This document shows positions 1 to 8,362 of a DNA stretch of 41,794 nt, in pieces. The DNA lies in NCBI GenBank assembly GCA_025463905.1, contig JAODBJ010000147.1, forward strand, positions 1 through 41,794, in the 5' to 3' direction. The notes below the pieces were generated by a model that was not told the DNA's origin, made no database searches, and saw only the letters and a list, made by a program, of their open reading frames with translations. Both the position numbers and the translations under genes were made by a program. Origin of the DNA: Actinomycetes bacterium (GTDB taxonomy: Bacteria; Actinomycetota; Acidimicrobiia; IMCC26256; PALSA-610). How positions within the stretch are numbered: position 1 is the stretch's first letter; the number at the start of each line of letters is the position of its first letter.

Positions 1-2
1 CC

Positions 3-1349
3 GCCGGCGTGTTGCTCGGGCCGTTGCGCGGTTTCGACGAACTGCAGTTCACGTTCCTGGTGTTGGGGTCGTTCGCTGCGGTCGTCGTCGCGCGCATGCA
101 CAGCCTCGTGCTCGGTTACGTCGGGTCGCTGCTCATCGGCCTGCTCCAGGAGTTCTCGGCGACGACGCAGTTTCAAGACTTCATGGCGCACTTCGTCAAC
201 CCCGACAGCGTGCTCATCCGCGGTATCCGACCGAGCGTGCCGTTCATCATCATGATCGTGTTCTTGCTCGCGTACCGTGGCCTCCAGAAAGAAGGGTTCA
301 CGCTCGACACCCGGGCTGGCGCCGAAGTCGCGCCGCCGGTGGTTGCGAACACACGGCTCCCACTCTGGCGGCGGCTCCTCCCGATCGCGGTCGTGCTCGC
401 GGGCGTGCTGATCGCGCCGGAGTTCCTCTCGGGCTTGTGGCTCAGCATCGTGGCGAAGGGCTTGGCGCTCGCGATCGTTTTCCTGTCGTACGTGGTCGTG
501 ACCGGCGAAGGCGGCATGATCTCGCTCTGCCAGGTCACGTTCGCGGGTATCGCGGCGGCCATCACGGCACAGTGGGCAACGAACAACGGCATGTCGGTGT
601 TGCTGGCAATCGTGCTGGCCGCGCTCGTGGTGGTGCCGTTCGGTGTGCTCGCCGCGTTACCCAGCTTGCGGCTCGGCGACCTCTACCTCGCGCTGGCCAC
701 GCTTGCCTTCGCCGAGTTGGTACAGAACACGTATTTCCAGTTGTCGTCGGTGAGCAATTTCAACCAAGGCGTTCCCGTGGTACGGCCGAACGGTTTCGGG
801 AATGACCGTTCGTTCTATTACTTGCTCGTCGTGTGCTTCGTGCTCGTCGCGTTGCTGGTGCGAAACATCAAACGGTCCACGACGGGCCTCAACCTCGCCG
901 CGATGCGCGCCAGTGAGACGGCGACCGCGGCGCTCGGCGTCAACATCGTGTGGTCGAAGCTCGTCGCGTTCGGCGTCAGCGCGTTCATCGCGGGCATCGG
1001 TGGCGGCCTCTACGCGAGCTACGGCGGTTTCGCCAACCCACAACAGTTCGACGTGCTCATCGGCGTCGTCTGGCTGGCGGTCACCGTCACCTGGGGTATC
1101 CGCTCGATCACCGGAGCCATGCTCGCGGGCCTGAGCTTCGCGGTGTTGCCGCAGCTGTTCTCCGAGCACCTGCACGGCAGTTGGCTCGAATTACCGACGT
1201 TGCTGTTCGGCCTCGGCGCGATCGGGTTGGCGCGCGATCCGCGGGGCGTCGTGCATTCGGTCGTATCCGGGTTCCGCCGGCCGCCGCGCCGGCGCGAACG
1301 AGCAGCGCCCGGGGTCGCTGCGCTCGACACCATGCGCGTGGCGGAGTGA
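3..1349 (+). CDS. Branched-chain amino acid/amide ABC transporter permease, LivH-LivM fusion (5' truncated by window edge)
   Basis: N-terminal part resembles the end of LivH (LGYVGSLLIGLLQEF...PFIIMIVFLLAYRGLQ); the remainder is LivM-like (GEGGMISLCQVTFAGIAA...). Followed by two LivG/LivF-type ATPases. Confidence 0.85.
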   Translation, partial: AGVLLGPLRGFDELQFTFLVLGSFAAVVVARMHSLVLGYVGSLLIGLLQEFSATTQFQDFMAHFVNPDSVLIRGIRPSVPFIIMIVFLLAYRGLQKEGFTLDTRAGAEVAPPVVANTRLPLWRRLLPIAVVLAGVLIAPEFLSGLWLSIVAKGLALAIVFLSYVVVTGEGGMISLCQVTFAGIAAAITAQWATNNGMSVLLAIVLAALVVVPFGVLAALPSLRLGDLYLALATLAFAELVQNTYFQLSSVSNFNQGVPVVRPNGFGNDRSFYYLLVVCFVLVALLVRNIKRSTTGLNLAAMRASETATAALGVNIVWSKLVAFGVSAFIAGIGGGLYASYGGFANPQQFDVLIGVVWLAVTVTWGIRSITGAMLAGLSFAVLPQLFSEHLHGSWLELPTLLFGLGAIGLARDPRGVVHSVVSGFRRPPRRRERAAPGVAALDTMRVAE

Positions 1350-2149
1350 ACAGTCGAGTGAACGAACCCACGCCCCTTCTCGAAGCCCGCGACCTGACCG
1401 TGACCTACGGCGGGCTGCTCGCACTTCACGACCTGTCACTCGTGGTGCCGCCCGCGTCGATCGTCGGGCTGATCGGTCCGAACGGAGCGGGCAAGAGCAC
1501 GTGCTTCGGTGTGTTGTCGGGATTCGTGCGGCCCCGTGAGGGGTCGGTGTACATCGACGGTGTCGACGTGACCAGGGCCACGCCCCAGGCCCGCGCCCGC
1601 CGCGGGCTCGCCCGCACCTTCCAACGCCTCGAACTGTTCGACGAACTCACGGTGCGCGAGCACTTGGTGGTGGCGTATCGCGCGGGACGCCGGCGCACCC
1701 TGTTCGACCTCGTGCGGTATCTCCCGCTCGATCTGATCGGCGTCGGTGCACGCCCGGCGCCCGGCGAAGACGACGCGATCGATCAGATCATCGACGTGCT
1801 CGGTCTGCGCTCGGTTGCGCACGTGCCCGCGGCGGCGATCGGGCTCGGCACGGGACGCCTGGTGGAGATAGCTCGCGCGATGGCCGCGCATCCGCGGCTC
1901 CTGTTGCTCGACGAGCCGTCGTCGGGGCTCGACGCGCGCGAGACGGAGGAACTGTCGGAGGTGTTCCGCCGCCTACGCGACGACGAGCAGGTGTCGCTCG
2001 TGCTCGTGGAACACAACGTCGACATGGTGCTGGGCCTGGCCGACGATGTCACCGTGCTCGACTTCGGCGAAGTGATCGCGCGCGGGTCGCCCGACGCCGT
2101 GCGCAACGACCCCACCGTGCAGGCCGCGTACCTCGGTGCAACGACGTGA
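1346..2149 (+). CDS. Branched-chain amino acid-type ABC transporter ATP-binding protein (LivG-like)
   Basis: Walker A GPNGAGKST, LIGPNGAGKSTCFGVLSG, Walker B LLLLDEPSSGLD; GTG start at 1346 or 1358. The ORF-track start at 950 is an over-extension. Confidence 0.9.
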   Translation: MNSRVNEPTPLLEARDLTVTYGGLLALHDLSLVVPPASIVGLIGPNGAGKSTCFGVLSGFVRPREGSVYIDGVDVTRATPQARARRGLARTFQRLELFDELTVREHLVVAYRAGRRRTLFDLVRYLPLDLIGVGARPAPGEDDAIDQIIDVLGLRSVAHVPAAAIGLGTGRLVEIARAMAAHPRLLLLDEPSSGLDARETEELSEVFRRLRDDEQVSLVLVEHNVDMVLGLADDVTVLDFGEVIARGSPDAVRNDPTVQAAYLGATT

Positions 2150-2871
2150 CCGTCGCGCTGCAGGTGCAACAACTCGCGGTGTCGTACGGCGACGCACGCG
2201 CGCTTTCGGGGGTCACGTTCGATGTGGCCGAAGGACGCGCGCTGGCCGTGCTCGGCGCGAACGGCGCGGGGAAGAGTTCGCTTGCGGCGGCGATCGCCGG
2301 CGTGGTGAAGCCGGCCGCGGGTTCCATCCGTTTGCGCGGAACTGAAATCGGTGGGAGCCCTCCGCACCGGATCGCGCGGCTCGGCGTTGCGTACGTGCCG
2401 GAAGGGCGCGGCATCTTTCCGAACTTGTCGGTCACCGAGAACCTGCGCGCGATGTTGCGCTACGCGGTGCCGCGCAGTGAGCGCGCCGCGGCGGTCGACC
2501 GTGCGATCGCGTTGTTCCCGCTCTTAGGCGAACGTCGACGCCAACCCGCGGGCACGTTGTCCGGCGGGGAACAGCAGATGCTCGCGCTAGCTCGTGTGCT
2601 CGCCGCGCCACCTTCGATCCTTATTGCCGACGAGATGTCGCTCGGATTGGCACCCAAACTCGTCGACCTCGTCTTCGACTCGCTTGCCCGCGCCAAGGAA
2701 GAAGGCGTGACGGTGGTGCTGGTCGAGCAATACGTGAAGCGTGCCCTCGAATACGCAGACGACGCGGTCGTTTTGCGCCAGGGCGAGGTCGCGTGGTCCG
2801 GCCGTGCGAGTGAGGCGCACAGTGAAGCGCTGGCGAGCTATCTCGGTGCAAAGGGCCTCGAATCCCAGTAA
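2146..2871 (+). CDS. Branched-chain amino acid-type ABC transporter ATP-binding protein (LivF-like)
   Basis: Walker A GANGAGKSS, LSGGEQQMLALARVL, ILIADEMSLGLAP, VEQYVKRAL; overlaps the previous CDS by ATGA/GTGA-type coupling. Confidence 0.9.
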   Translation: MTVALQVQQLAVSYGDARALSGVTFDVAEGRALAVLGANGAGKSSLAAAIAGVVKPAAGSIRLRGTEIGGSPPHRIARLGVAYVPEGRGIFPNLSVTENLRAMLRYAVPRSERAAAVDRAIALFPLLGERRRQPAGTLSGGEQQMLALARVLAAPPSILIADEMSLGLAPKLVDLVFDSLARAKEEGVTVVLVEQYVKRALEYADDAVVLRQGEVAWSGRASEAHSEALASYLGAKGLESQ

Positions 2872-2904
2872 ACGCGACAACGTGTCCGGCCTTCGTGTTG
2901 CTCC

Positions 2905-2933
2905 TTGCAATCCGACGGTTGCGTTTGTAGGTT
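2905..2933 (+). promoter_or_regulatory. Candidate sigma70-like promoter upstream of the beta-helix gene
   Basis: TTGCAA (2905-2910), 17-bp spacer, TAGGTT (2928-2933). Motif match only. Confidence 0.3.
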
Positions 2934-2976
2934 CCGAACGCGCATACCGACGCAGACTCGAACGCAGGTGGGGGCG

Positions 2977-3047
2977 CGTTCTCACGCTCCTTGTGTTGTC
3001 GTGCGAATCGGTTGCGCGCAAACCAGTGCTTCAAAGGAGCGTGAACG
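2977..3047 (+). promoter_or_regulatory. 5'UTR inverted repeat occluding the Shine-Dalgarno sequence of the beta-helix protein gene
   Basis: CGTT-ct-CACGCTCCTT (2977-2992) is complementary to AAGGAGCGTG-AACG (3034-3047): 10 bp + 4 bp with a 2-nt bulge and a ~41-nt loop. The right arm contains the AAGGAG SD for ATG 3049. Confidence 0.6.
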
Positions 3048-3048
3048 T

Positions 3049-4515
3049 ATGACCTCTCGTCAATCTCGTTCGTCGCGCGCGCCCGGATTACGGGTTGCGC
3101 TACGACGTGCCATGGTGCCGCTCATTGCGGCAACCCTCGGAGGAGCAGCATTGGCAGCGCTCCCCGCGCAGGTTGCCGGTGCGGCAACCCGCACAACCCT
3201 CTGGGTGAGTAGTACGGGTACCGACGCCGCGAACAATTGCACGGTCAAGACGTCGCCCTGCAAGACCATCAGCCACGCGCTCACGTTCGTCGCACCGACG
3301 GGCAGCAACATCAACGTCGTGACTGGCAGCGGACCGATCGTTGATCAGGCCACGATCAGTCATAGCGACGTGACGATCAACGGCAACGGCGCCTCGATCG
3401 CGCCTGTCACCGACAACGTCAACGGGTCGACGCCGAGCGGCGCTGATGTAAGGGCAGTAGTGAGCGTCACGTCCGGGTTCACGAACGTGTTGCTCAAGAA
3501 CCTGACGATTGACGGCACCGGGATGCCGGCAGCGGCCGGGTGTGTAGCCGGTCCCGGCCACACCGGGCTGTACGTGCGCAGCGCGTCCGTGACGCTCAGC
3601 AAAGTCAACGTTACGAGCATCACGTCGGGCGCCCCGAACTTGCTCGGCTGCCAGAACGGGCTCGCCGTCTACGTGCGTAGCCAGAGTGGCCCGAGCGCCA
3701 CGCTGAAGATGAGTGGCGGCAAAGTCGACAACTACCAGAAGAACGGCATTACGTGTAACGACACCGGGACCACGTGCAAGATCTCGTTGACCGAGGTGGT
3801 GGGGCGCGGGCCGGTCGGCCTCGGTGACGCCGCGCAGAACGGCATCCAGTTCGGCTTCGGTGGTGGTGGCACCATCAACAAGGCGAAGGTGCACGGCAAC
3901 AACTACACGCCCGACGGCGAAGGCACCGGCATTTTGCTTTACGACACGGCGAGTAACGCCTCGGTGATCAGCAGCGAGGTGTTCGCCAACAACGTCGGCA
4001 TCTACGCGCAGAATGACTCCGGCAACTCGACGGCGAGCGTCACGTTGAAGAGCAACAACGCCCACGATGCCGCGCCGGCAACGAACGGCTTCAACGGCGA
4101 CGGCATTTTCCTCGACAGCGTGAGCAACGCAACCGTCATCAGCAACACGGTAAAGACCAATGGCGACGGCGGCATCATCGGCTACGGCGCGAAATTGAGC
4201 ACGATCAAGTCGAATCACCTATCGGCCGCCAACGGCACCGGCATCGGGCTTGCCGGCCCCGGTTCCGTCAACGCCACCAGCACGTCGAACCTCGTAACGA
4301 TGAATACCGTCGACGGCAGCACGGCCGACGGTATTCAGGCGACGGCTGACGCGACGGGCAACGCATTCAGCAACAACACGATGAGCAACAACCAGCCGTT
4401 CGACGCGCACGATTCGTCGAGCGGCGGGGGCACTGCGGGGACGGCCAATAACTGGTCGGGTAACGCGTGCCACAACGGTGGTGGTGGCGGCAGCCCTGCG
4501 GGGATCTGCAGCTGA
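3049..4515 (+). CDS. Secreted right-handed parallel beta-helix repeat protein
   Basis: Signal peptide (RRAMVPLIAATLGGAALAALPAQVAGAA), TLWVSSTGTDAANNCT...SPCKTISHAL, then repetitive N/G/S/T-rich beta-helix repeats (NNVGIYAQND, NGDGIFLDSVSNATVISNTV); SD AAAGGAG before ATG 3049. Confidence 0.8.
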   Translation: MTSRQSRSSRAPGLRVALRRAMVPLIAATLGGAALAALPAQVAGAATRTTLWVSSTGTDAANNCTVKTSPCKTISHALTFVAPTGSNINVVTGSGPIVDQATISHSDVTINGNGASIAPVTDNVNGSTPSGADVRAVVSVTSGFTNVLLKNLTIDGTGMPAAAGCVAGPGHTGLYVRSASVTLSKVNVTSITSGAPNLLGCQNGLAVYVRSQSGPSATLKMSGGKVDNYQKNGITCNDTGTTCKISLTEVVGRGPVGLGDAAQNGIQFGFGGGGTINKAKVHGNNYTPDGEGTGILLYDTASNASVISSEVFANNVGIYAQNDSGNSTASVTLKSNNAHDAAPATNGFNGDGIFLDSVSNATVISNTVKTNGDGGIIGYGAKLSTIKSNHLSAANGTGIGLAGPGSVNATSTSNLVTMNTVDGSTADGIQATADATGNAFSNNTMSNNQPFDAHDSSSGGGTAGTANNWSGNACHNGGGGGSPAGICS

Positions 4516-4549
4516 CCAACTGACTTCCCTCGACGGGGAGTGACTGCGC

Positions 4550-4577
4550 GAGGCCGGGCGTTTCGACGCCCGGCCTC
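4550..4577. terminator. Perfect 12-bp hairpin with TTCG loop between convergent genes (bidirectional terminator candidate)
   Basis: GAGGCCGGGCGT-TTCG-ACGCCCGGCCTC; no U-tract evident. Confidence 0.65.
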
Positions 4578-4583
4578 GTCGCG

Positions 4584-5036
4584 TTACGCGGTCGCGCTCA
4601 GCTGCTCGTAGCACGAGCGCAACAAGCGCGCGGTGTCGCGCTCCTCGGCGATATAGCGGCCGAGCAGCTCGCCGGTTGCGATGTCGATCGTGTGGTCGCG
4701 GAAGAAGTTGTCGAAGATGTCGGGTTCGCTGCCGGTGTCGAGCGTGTTGAGCTTCAGGAGCTCCATCTTCTCGAGATCCGATCGATCCGAGGCAGCGATC
4801 GCCATCACTTTCTCCGCGCTCGGGTCATCCTTCGGGCGCACCTCGTACCCGAGCTCGCTGATGCGCTTGGCAAAGCTCATGCCGTGCTCGCCTTCACGGG
4901 CCGCGACTCTGAGAAGCACGTTGCGCACGTCGTCGCTCGGCGTCTTCTCGGCCCAGACGACGAGGTACGCGTAGGCGCGCGACTCGATGAGCGAGATCGC
5001 ATTCAGGAGTCCCAGGTAGCTGGGCTTGCCGGCCAT
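4584..5036 (-). CDS. Ferritin-like / rubrerythrin-like helical protein
   Basis: Helical protein with ISLIESRAYAYLVVWAEKT...AAREGEHGMSFAKRISELGYEV...FFRDHTIDIATGELLGRYIAEE. Start ambiguous between the Met of MRSHMAGK (ORF to 5048) and the internal Met. Confidence 0.65.
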   Translation of the reverse strand: MAGKPSYLGLLNAISLIESRAYAYLVVWAEKTPSDDVRNVLLRVAAREGEHGMSFAKRISELGYEVRPKDDPSAEKVMAIAASDRSDLEKMELLKLNTLDTGSEPDIFDNFFRDHTIDIATGELLGRYIAEERDTARLLRSCYEQLSATA

Positions 5037-5065
5037 GTGCGACCTCATCTTTCTGCGCGGGCGCG

Positions 5066-5284
5066 CTACGGATTCACCTCGGCCGAACGGTAGCGGCGGA
5101 ACGCGATCACTGCCCAGATGGCTTCGATCACACCGAACGGCCAGGCGCCCGCGAGGAACCCGTACGAGCTCGACAGCGCGCAGCCCAGCGCGAAGCCGGC
5201 TACGAAGCGACGTCCGCGCCGCTCGAGCGCGTACATGGTCATCATGAAGCTCAGCGCGATAACGCCGTAGATCGTGACGGCCAC
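5066..5284 (-). CDS. Small (72 aa) membrane protein
   Basis: Two hydrophobic segments; GTG start adjacent to the stop of the MoaD-like gene. Confidence 0.55.
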   Translation of the reverse strand: MAVTIYGVIALSFMMTMYALERRGRRFVAGFALGCALSSSYGFLAGAWPFGVIEAIWAVIAFRRYRSAEVNP

Positions 5285-5545
5285 TCAGCCACCCGAAAGG
5301 GCTTGCATGATCGTGACCTCATCCGTAGGCGCGAGCGCGACCGAGAGATCACGCACGGCTTCGTCGTTCACGAACACCTTCATGTGCGGACGCAACCGCC
5401 CGCGTTCGTCGACCACGCGAAACCGGATACCGGCAAAGCGGCGGTCGAGTTCGGCGAACACTGCGGTGAGATCGGCACCGTCGACCGAGACGACCGCTTC
5501 GCCGTCGGTATAAGACCGCAACGGCGTCGGGATACGTACGTTCAC
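5285..5545 (-). CDS. MoaD/ThiS-family beta-grasp protein with C-terminal Gly-Gly
   Basis: VNVRIPTPLRSYTDGEAVVSVDGADLTAVFAELDRRFAGIRFRVVDERGRLRPHMKVFVNDEAVRDLSVALAPTDEVTIMQALSGG*; GTG at 5545 overlaps the upstream stop (GTGA). Confidence 0.8.
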   Translation of the reverse strand: MNVRIPTPLRSYTDGEAVVSVDGADLTAVFAELDRRFAGIRFRVVDERGRLRPHMKVFVNDEAVRDLSVALAPTDEVTIMQALSGG

Positions 5546-6678
5546 GAAGCGGGCGCGCTCGCAGCGGCGAATTCGACCGAGTAGATCTCGGGAAGATGTT
5601 GCGCGATGCAATCCCAGGTCGCGCCTTCGTCGGTGCTCGCCCACACCTCGCCGCTGGTGGTCCCGAAATACACACCGACCGGGTCCGCGTCGTCGACCGT
5701 CATCGCCTGGCGTTTCACGGTGAACCACGCCGGCACGGGCAACCCGTTGTCGCAGCGAGCCCACGACTCGCCCGCGTCGCGCGTCACGTAGACGGCAGGG
5801 CGGCCGTCGGGGCTCGTGCGGGGCCATACGTCGGTGCCGTCCATCGGGAACACCCAGGCCGTGTCGGGGTCGCGCGGGTGCAACTCGATAGGGAAACCGA
5901 TATCGCCGACGTCGGGCGGCATGTTGTCGCCGATACGCACCCAACGACCGTCGGGCCGGTCCATGCGGTAGATGCCGCAATGATTTTGTTGATAGAGGCG
6001 ATCGGGACGTTGCGGATGGAGGCGCACGCAATGCGGATCGTGACCGAACTCCGGCTCAGGATCAGGAAGGAACGTCGCCACGCTGCCGGCATTGAGCGGC
6101 TTCCAGTCGGTACCGCCGTCGGTGGTCTCGAAGACGCCACCACCCGACAGGCCGATATAGAGGTGCGCGGGGTCGCGGGGATCGATGTTCACCGAGTGCA
6201 ACATCGAACCGTCGGGCGTGCCTTCGTCGGGCCACTCCGCCCAGCGTTCCCAGTCGGGGTGGTCGTTCCAGCCCGACAGCGGTTCCCAGGTGTCGCCGCC
6301 GTCGTCACTTCGGAACATTCCCTGCGGTGAGCCACCCGCGTACCAAACGCCGGCTTCGTCGGCGTGCCCGGGCGTGAGCCAGAACACCGCGCGCAGCGCG
6401 CGCTCGAGCCGGTCGTTCGCCGCGAACGCGGGTGGCCGCCGAGCCTCGGTCCAGGTCTCGCCTAGGTCGTAGGAACGGAACACCGTTGGCCCGAGGTGAC
6501 CGGTGCTCGCCGCCATCAGGAGCGTGCGGCCGTCGCGCGGGTCGAGCACAACATGGTGCGCGATGTGACCGAGGAACATCGGTTCGGAAATCGTCCACGA
6601 CCGGCGCCACGTGTCGGCGCCGAGTACCCACGCTCCCTTGCGCGTGCCCAGCAAGAGAGCGCCAGTGTCCATGCTCAT
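5542..6678 (-). CDS. BNR/sialidase-repeat (WD40/YVTN/BNR-like) beta-propeller protein, glycosyl hydrolase-like
   Basis: Multiple Asp-box-like repeats: FRSYDLGETW, FRSDDGGDTWE, FETTDGGTDWK, YVTRDAGESW, WASTDEGATWD. Confidence 0.85.
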   Translation of the reverse strand: MSMDTGALLLGTRKGAWVLGADTWRRSWTISEPMFLGHIAHHVVLDPRDGRTLLMAASTGHLGPTVFRSYDLGETWTEARRPPAFAANDRLERALRAVFWLTPGHADEAGVWYAGGSPQGMFRSDDGGDTWEPLSGWNDHPDWERWAEWPDEGTPDGSMLHSVNIDPRDPAHLYIGLSGGGVFETTDGGTDWKPLNAGSVATFLPDPEPEFGHDPHCVRLHPQRPDRLYQQNHCGIYRMDRPDGRWVRIGDNMPPDVGDIGFPIELHPRDPDTAWVFPMDGTDVWPRTSPDGRPAVYVTRDAGESWARCDNGLPVPAWFTVKRQAMTVDDADPVGVYFGTTSGEVWASTDEGATWDCIAQHLPEIYSVEFAAASAPAS

Positions 6679-6791
6679 GGTCGGCTCATTGTCGTACTCG
6701 CTACCGACCGGGATACCCGGCCGGTGGACGCTCGCCGCTCATCTCCCAAACACTAGGGGCCGAGCATTCGCAACGCAGCCGGAATGCATGA

Positions 6792-7367
6792 TTGACACGA
6801 TGGCAACACTTGCTCGTTACGTTGACCACGTCGATCGCAGAATCCCTATCAGGGCAGCGTCGGCGTGGAGCGCGCTTGTACCACGCACCTTTGATTCCGC
6901 CCGGCACCGACCTCGTGACGGTGGTCGAGACCTCGCGCTTTCGCATCCGGCCGATGACCATCCACGATGCGATCCGAGACTACGAGGCCGTCGCGAGTAG
7001 CCCCGCCGAACTGGGTGCGGCCTTCGGCGACCCCAATGCCGTACCGGAGCCGTACACGATCGAACAGGAGATCATCGAGCTCGGATGGCACCAGAAGGAG
7101 TTCCAGATGGGCTTCTCCTTCGTGTTCATCGTGGTCCCTCCCGACGAGCACACGAGCTACGGCAACGTCTATATCTTCCCGGCGAGCCGCGGCCCATTCG
7201 ACGCCGAGGTCTATACCTGGGTCCGTAAGGACCAACAGATCAACGGTCTCGACGACGAGTTGTTCGACGTCGCTCGAAGTTGGATCGCAAAGGATTGGCC
7301 CTTCGAACGCGTCGCCTACCCGGGCCGCGAAATCGACTGGGCGACCTGGCACGAGATGGAGGCGTGA
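6792..7367 (+). CDS. GNAT-like N-acetyltransferase (start uncertain)
   Basis: SRFRIRPMTIHDAIRDYEAV...; YGNVYIFPASRGPFDAEVYTWVRKD. ORF begins with TTG; the true start may be further downstream (e.g. 6876). Confidence 0.55.
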   Translation: MTRWQHLLVTLTTSIAESLSGQRRRGARLYHAPLIPPGTDLVTVVETSRFRIRPMTIHDAIRDYEAVASSPAELGAAFGDPNAVPEPYTIEQEIIELGWHQKEFQMGFSFVFIVVPPDEHTSYGNVYIFPASRGPFDAEVYTWVRKDQQINGLDDELFDVARSWIAKDWPFERVAYPGREIDWATWHEMEA

Positions 7368-7377
7368 CTCCTTGCTG

Positions 7378-8319
7378 GTGACCGAAGGCGACGGTGCCGT
7401 CCTTGCATGCGACGACGGAACGGTGCTGCACATCACGCCGCTCGGCGGCTGTTTCGGCGCCCGTGTCGCCGGCGTCGACCTCTCGCAACCACTGCACCCG
7501 TCGGTGGTCGCCGCGCTCGATCACGCCTTCGTCGTGTGGCACATCTTGTGCTTCCCGGGCCAGGACCTGACGCCGGCCGACGAGATCCGGATCGTGCAGT
7601 ACTTCGACGACGGCGTGTACTACGAGCCCAGCGTCGTCGCGTACTCCCTGCCGGGATACCCCGAGATCGACATCATCAGCAATATCGAGGTCGACGGCAA
7701 AGCCATCGGCTACACGAACCGACGCGGCATGGAGTGGCACTCCGACCTGAGTGGCATGCCCGTGATGCCGAAAGCGTCGCTGATGTACGCGATCGAGGTG
7801 CCCGAGACCGGAGGCGAAACCTATTTCGCAAACGGGCACCTCGCGTACGAGTCCCTGCCGGCCGAGCGGCGGACCTACCTCGACGGGCTCGACGCGCGCT
7901 ACAGCTGGGTGCAACTCCAAGAGTGGCTTGCGAAGGCCAGCGGCACGTGGGAACCGATGAACCGGGAGACTGCCGCGAAGCACCCCGACGTCGTGCGCTC
8001 CCTCGTCCGCCACCATCCCGTCACGGGACGCAAGGCACTGTTCTTCTCCATCGAGGAGATTGTCGAGCTCTCCGGCCTCGACCGCTCGGAGACACGCGCG
8101 TTGCTCGAAGAGCTGATCGCGCACATGACCACCACGCCCCACGTTGTCTATCGCCACGACTGGGAGCCTGGTGAGCTCGTGGTATGGGATAACCGCTGCC
8201 TTATGCACAGCGTGTGTGAGTACAACTACGAGGGCCAGCGTCGGCTCATGCACCAGTTGAACGGCGCGGACGCGCGTTCCGCGGAGCAGACCATCGCGAT
8301 CATTCCGGTCGCACTGTGA
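7378..8319 (+). CDS. TauD/TfdA-family Fe(II)/2-oxoglutarate-dependent dioxygenase
   Basis: HITPLGGCFGARVAGVDLSQPL, EWHSDLSG (HxD-type), GGETYFAN, VVWDNRCLMHSVCEY distal His. Start GTG 7378 or TTG 7372. Confidence 0.85.
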   Translation: MTEGDGAVLACDDGTVLHITPLGGCFGARVAGVDLSQPLHPSVVAALDHAFVVWHILCFPGQDLTPADEIRIVQYFDDGVYYEPSVVAYSLPGYPEIDIISNIEVDGKAIGYTNRRGMEWHSDLSGMPVMPKASLMYAIEVPETGGETYFANGHLAYESLPAERRTYLDGLDARYSWVQLQEWLAKASGTWEPMNRETAAKHPDVVRSLVRHHPVTGRKALFFSIEEIVELSGLDRSETRALLEELIAHMTTTPHVVYRHDWEPGELVVWDNRCLMHSVCEYNYEGQRRLMHQLNGADARSAEQTIAIIPVAL

Positions 8320-8362
8320 GTACCGCGCGGCCGGCAACACTGGATCCAACCGGAGGTTGTGC

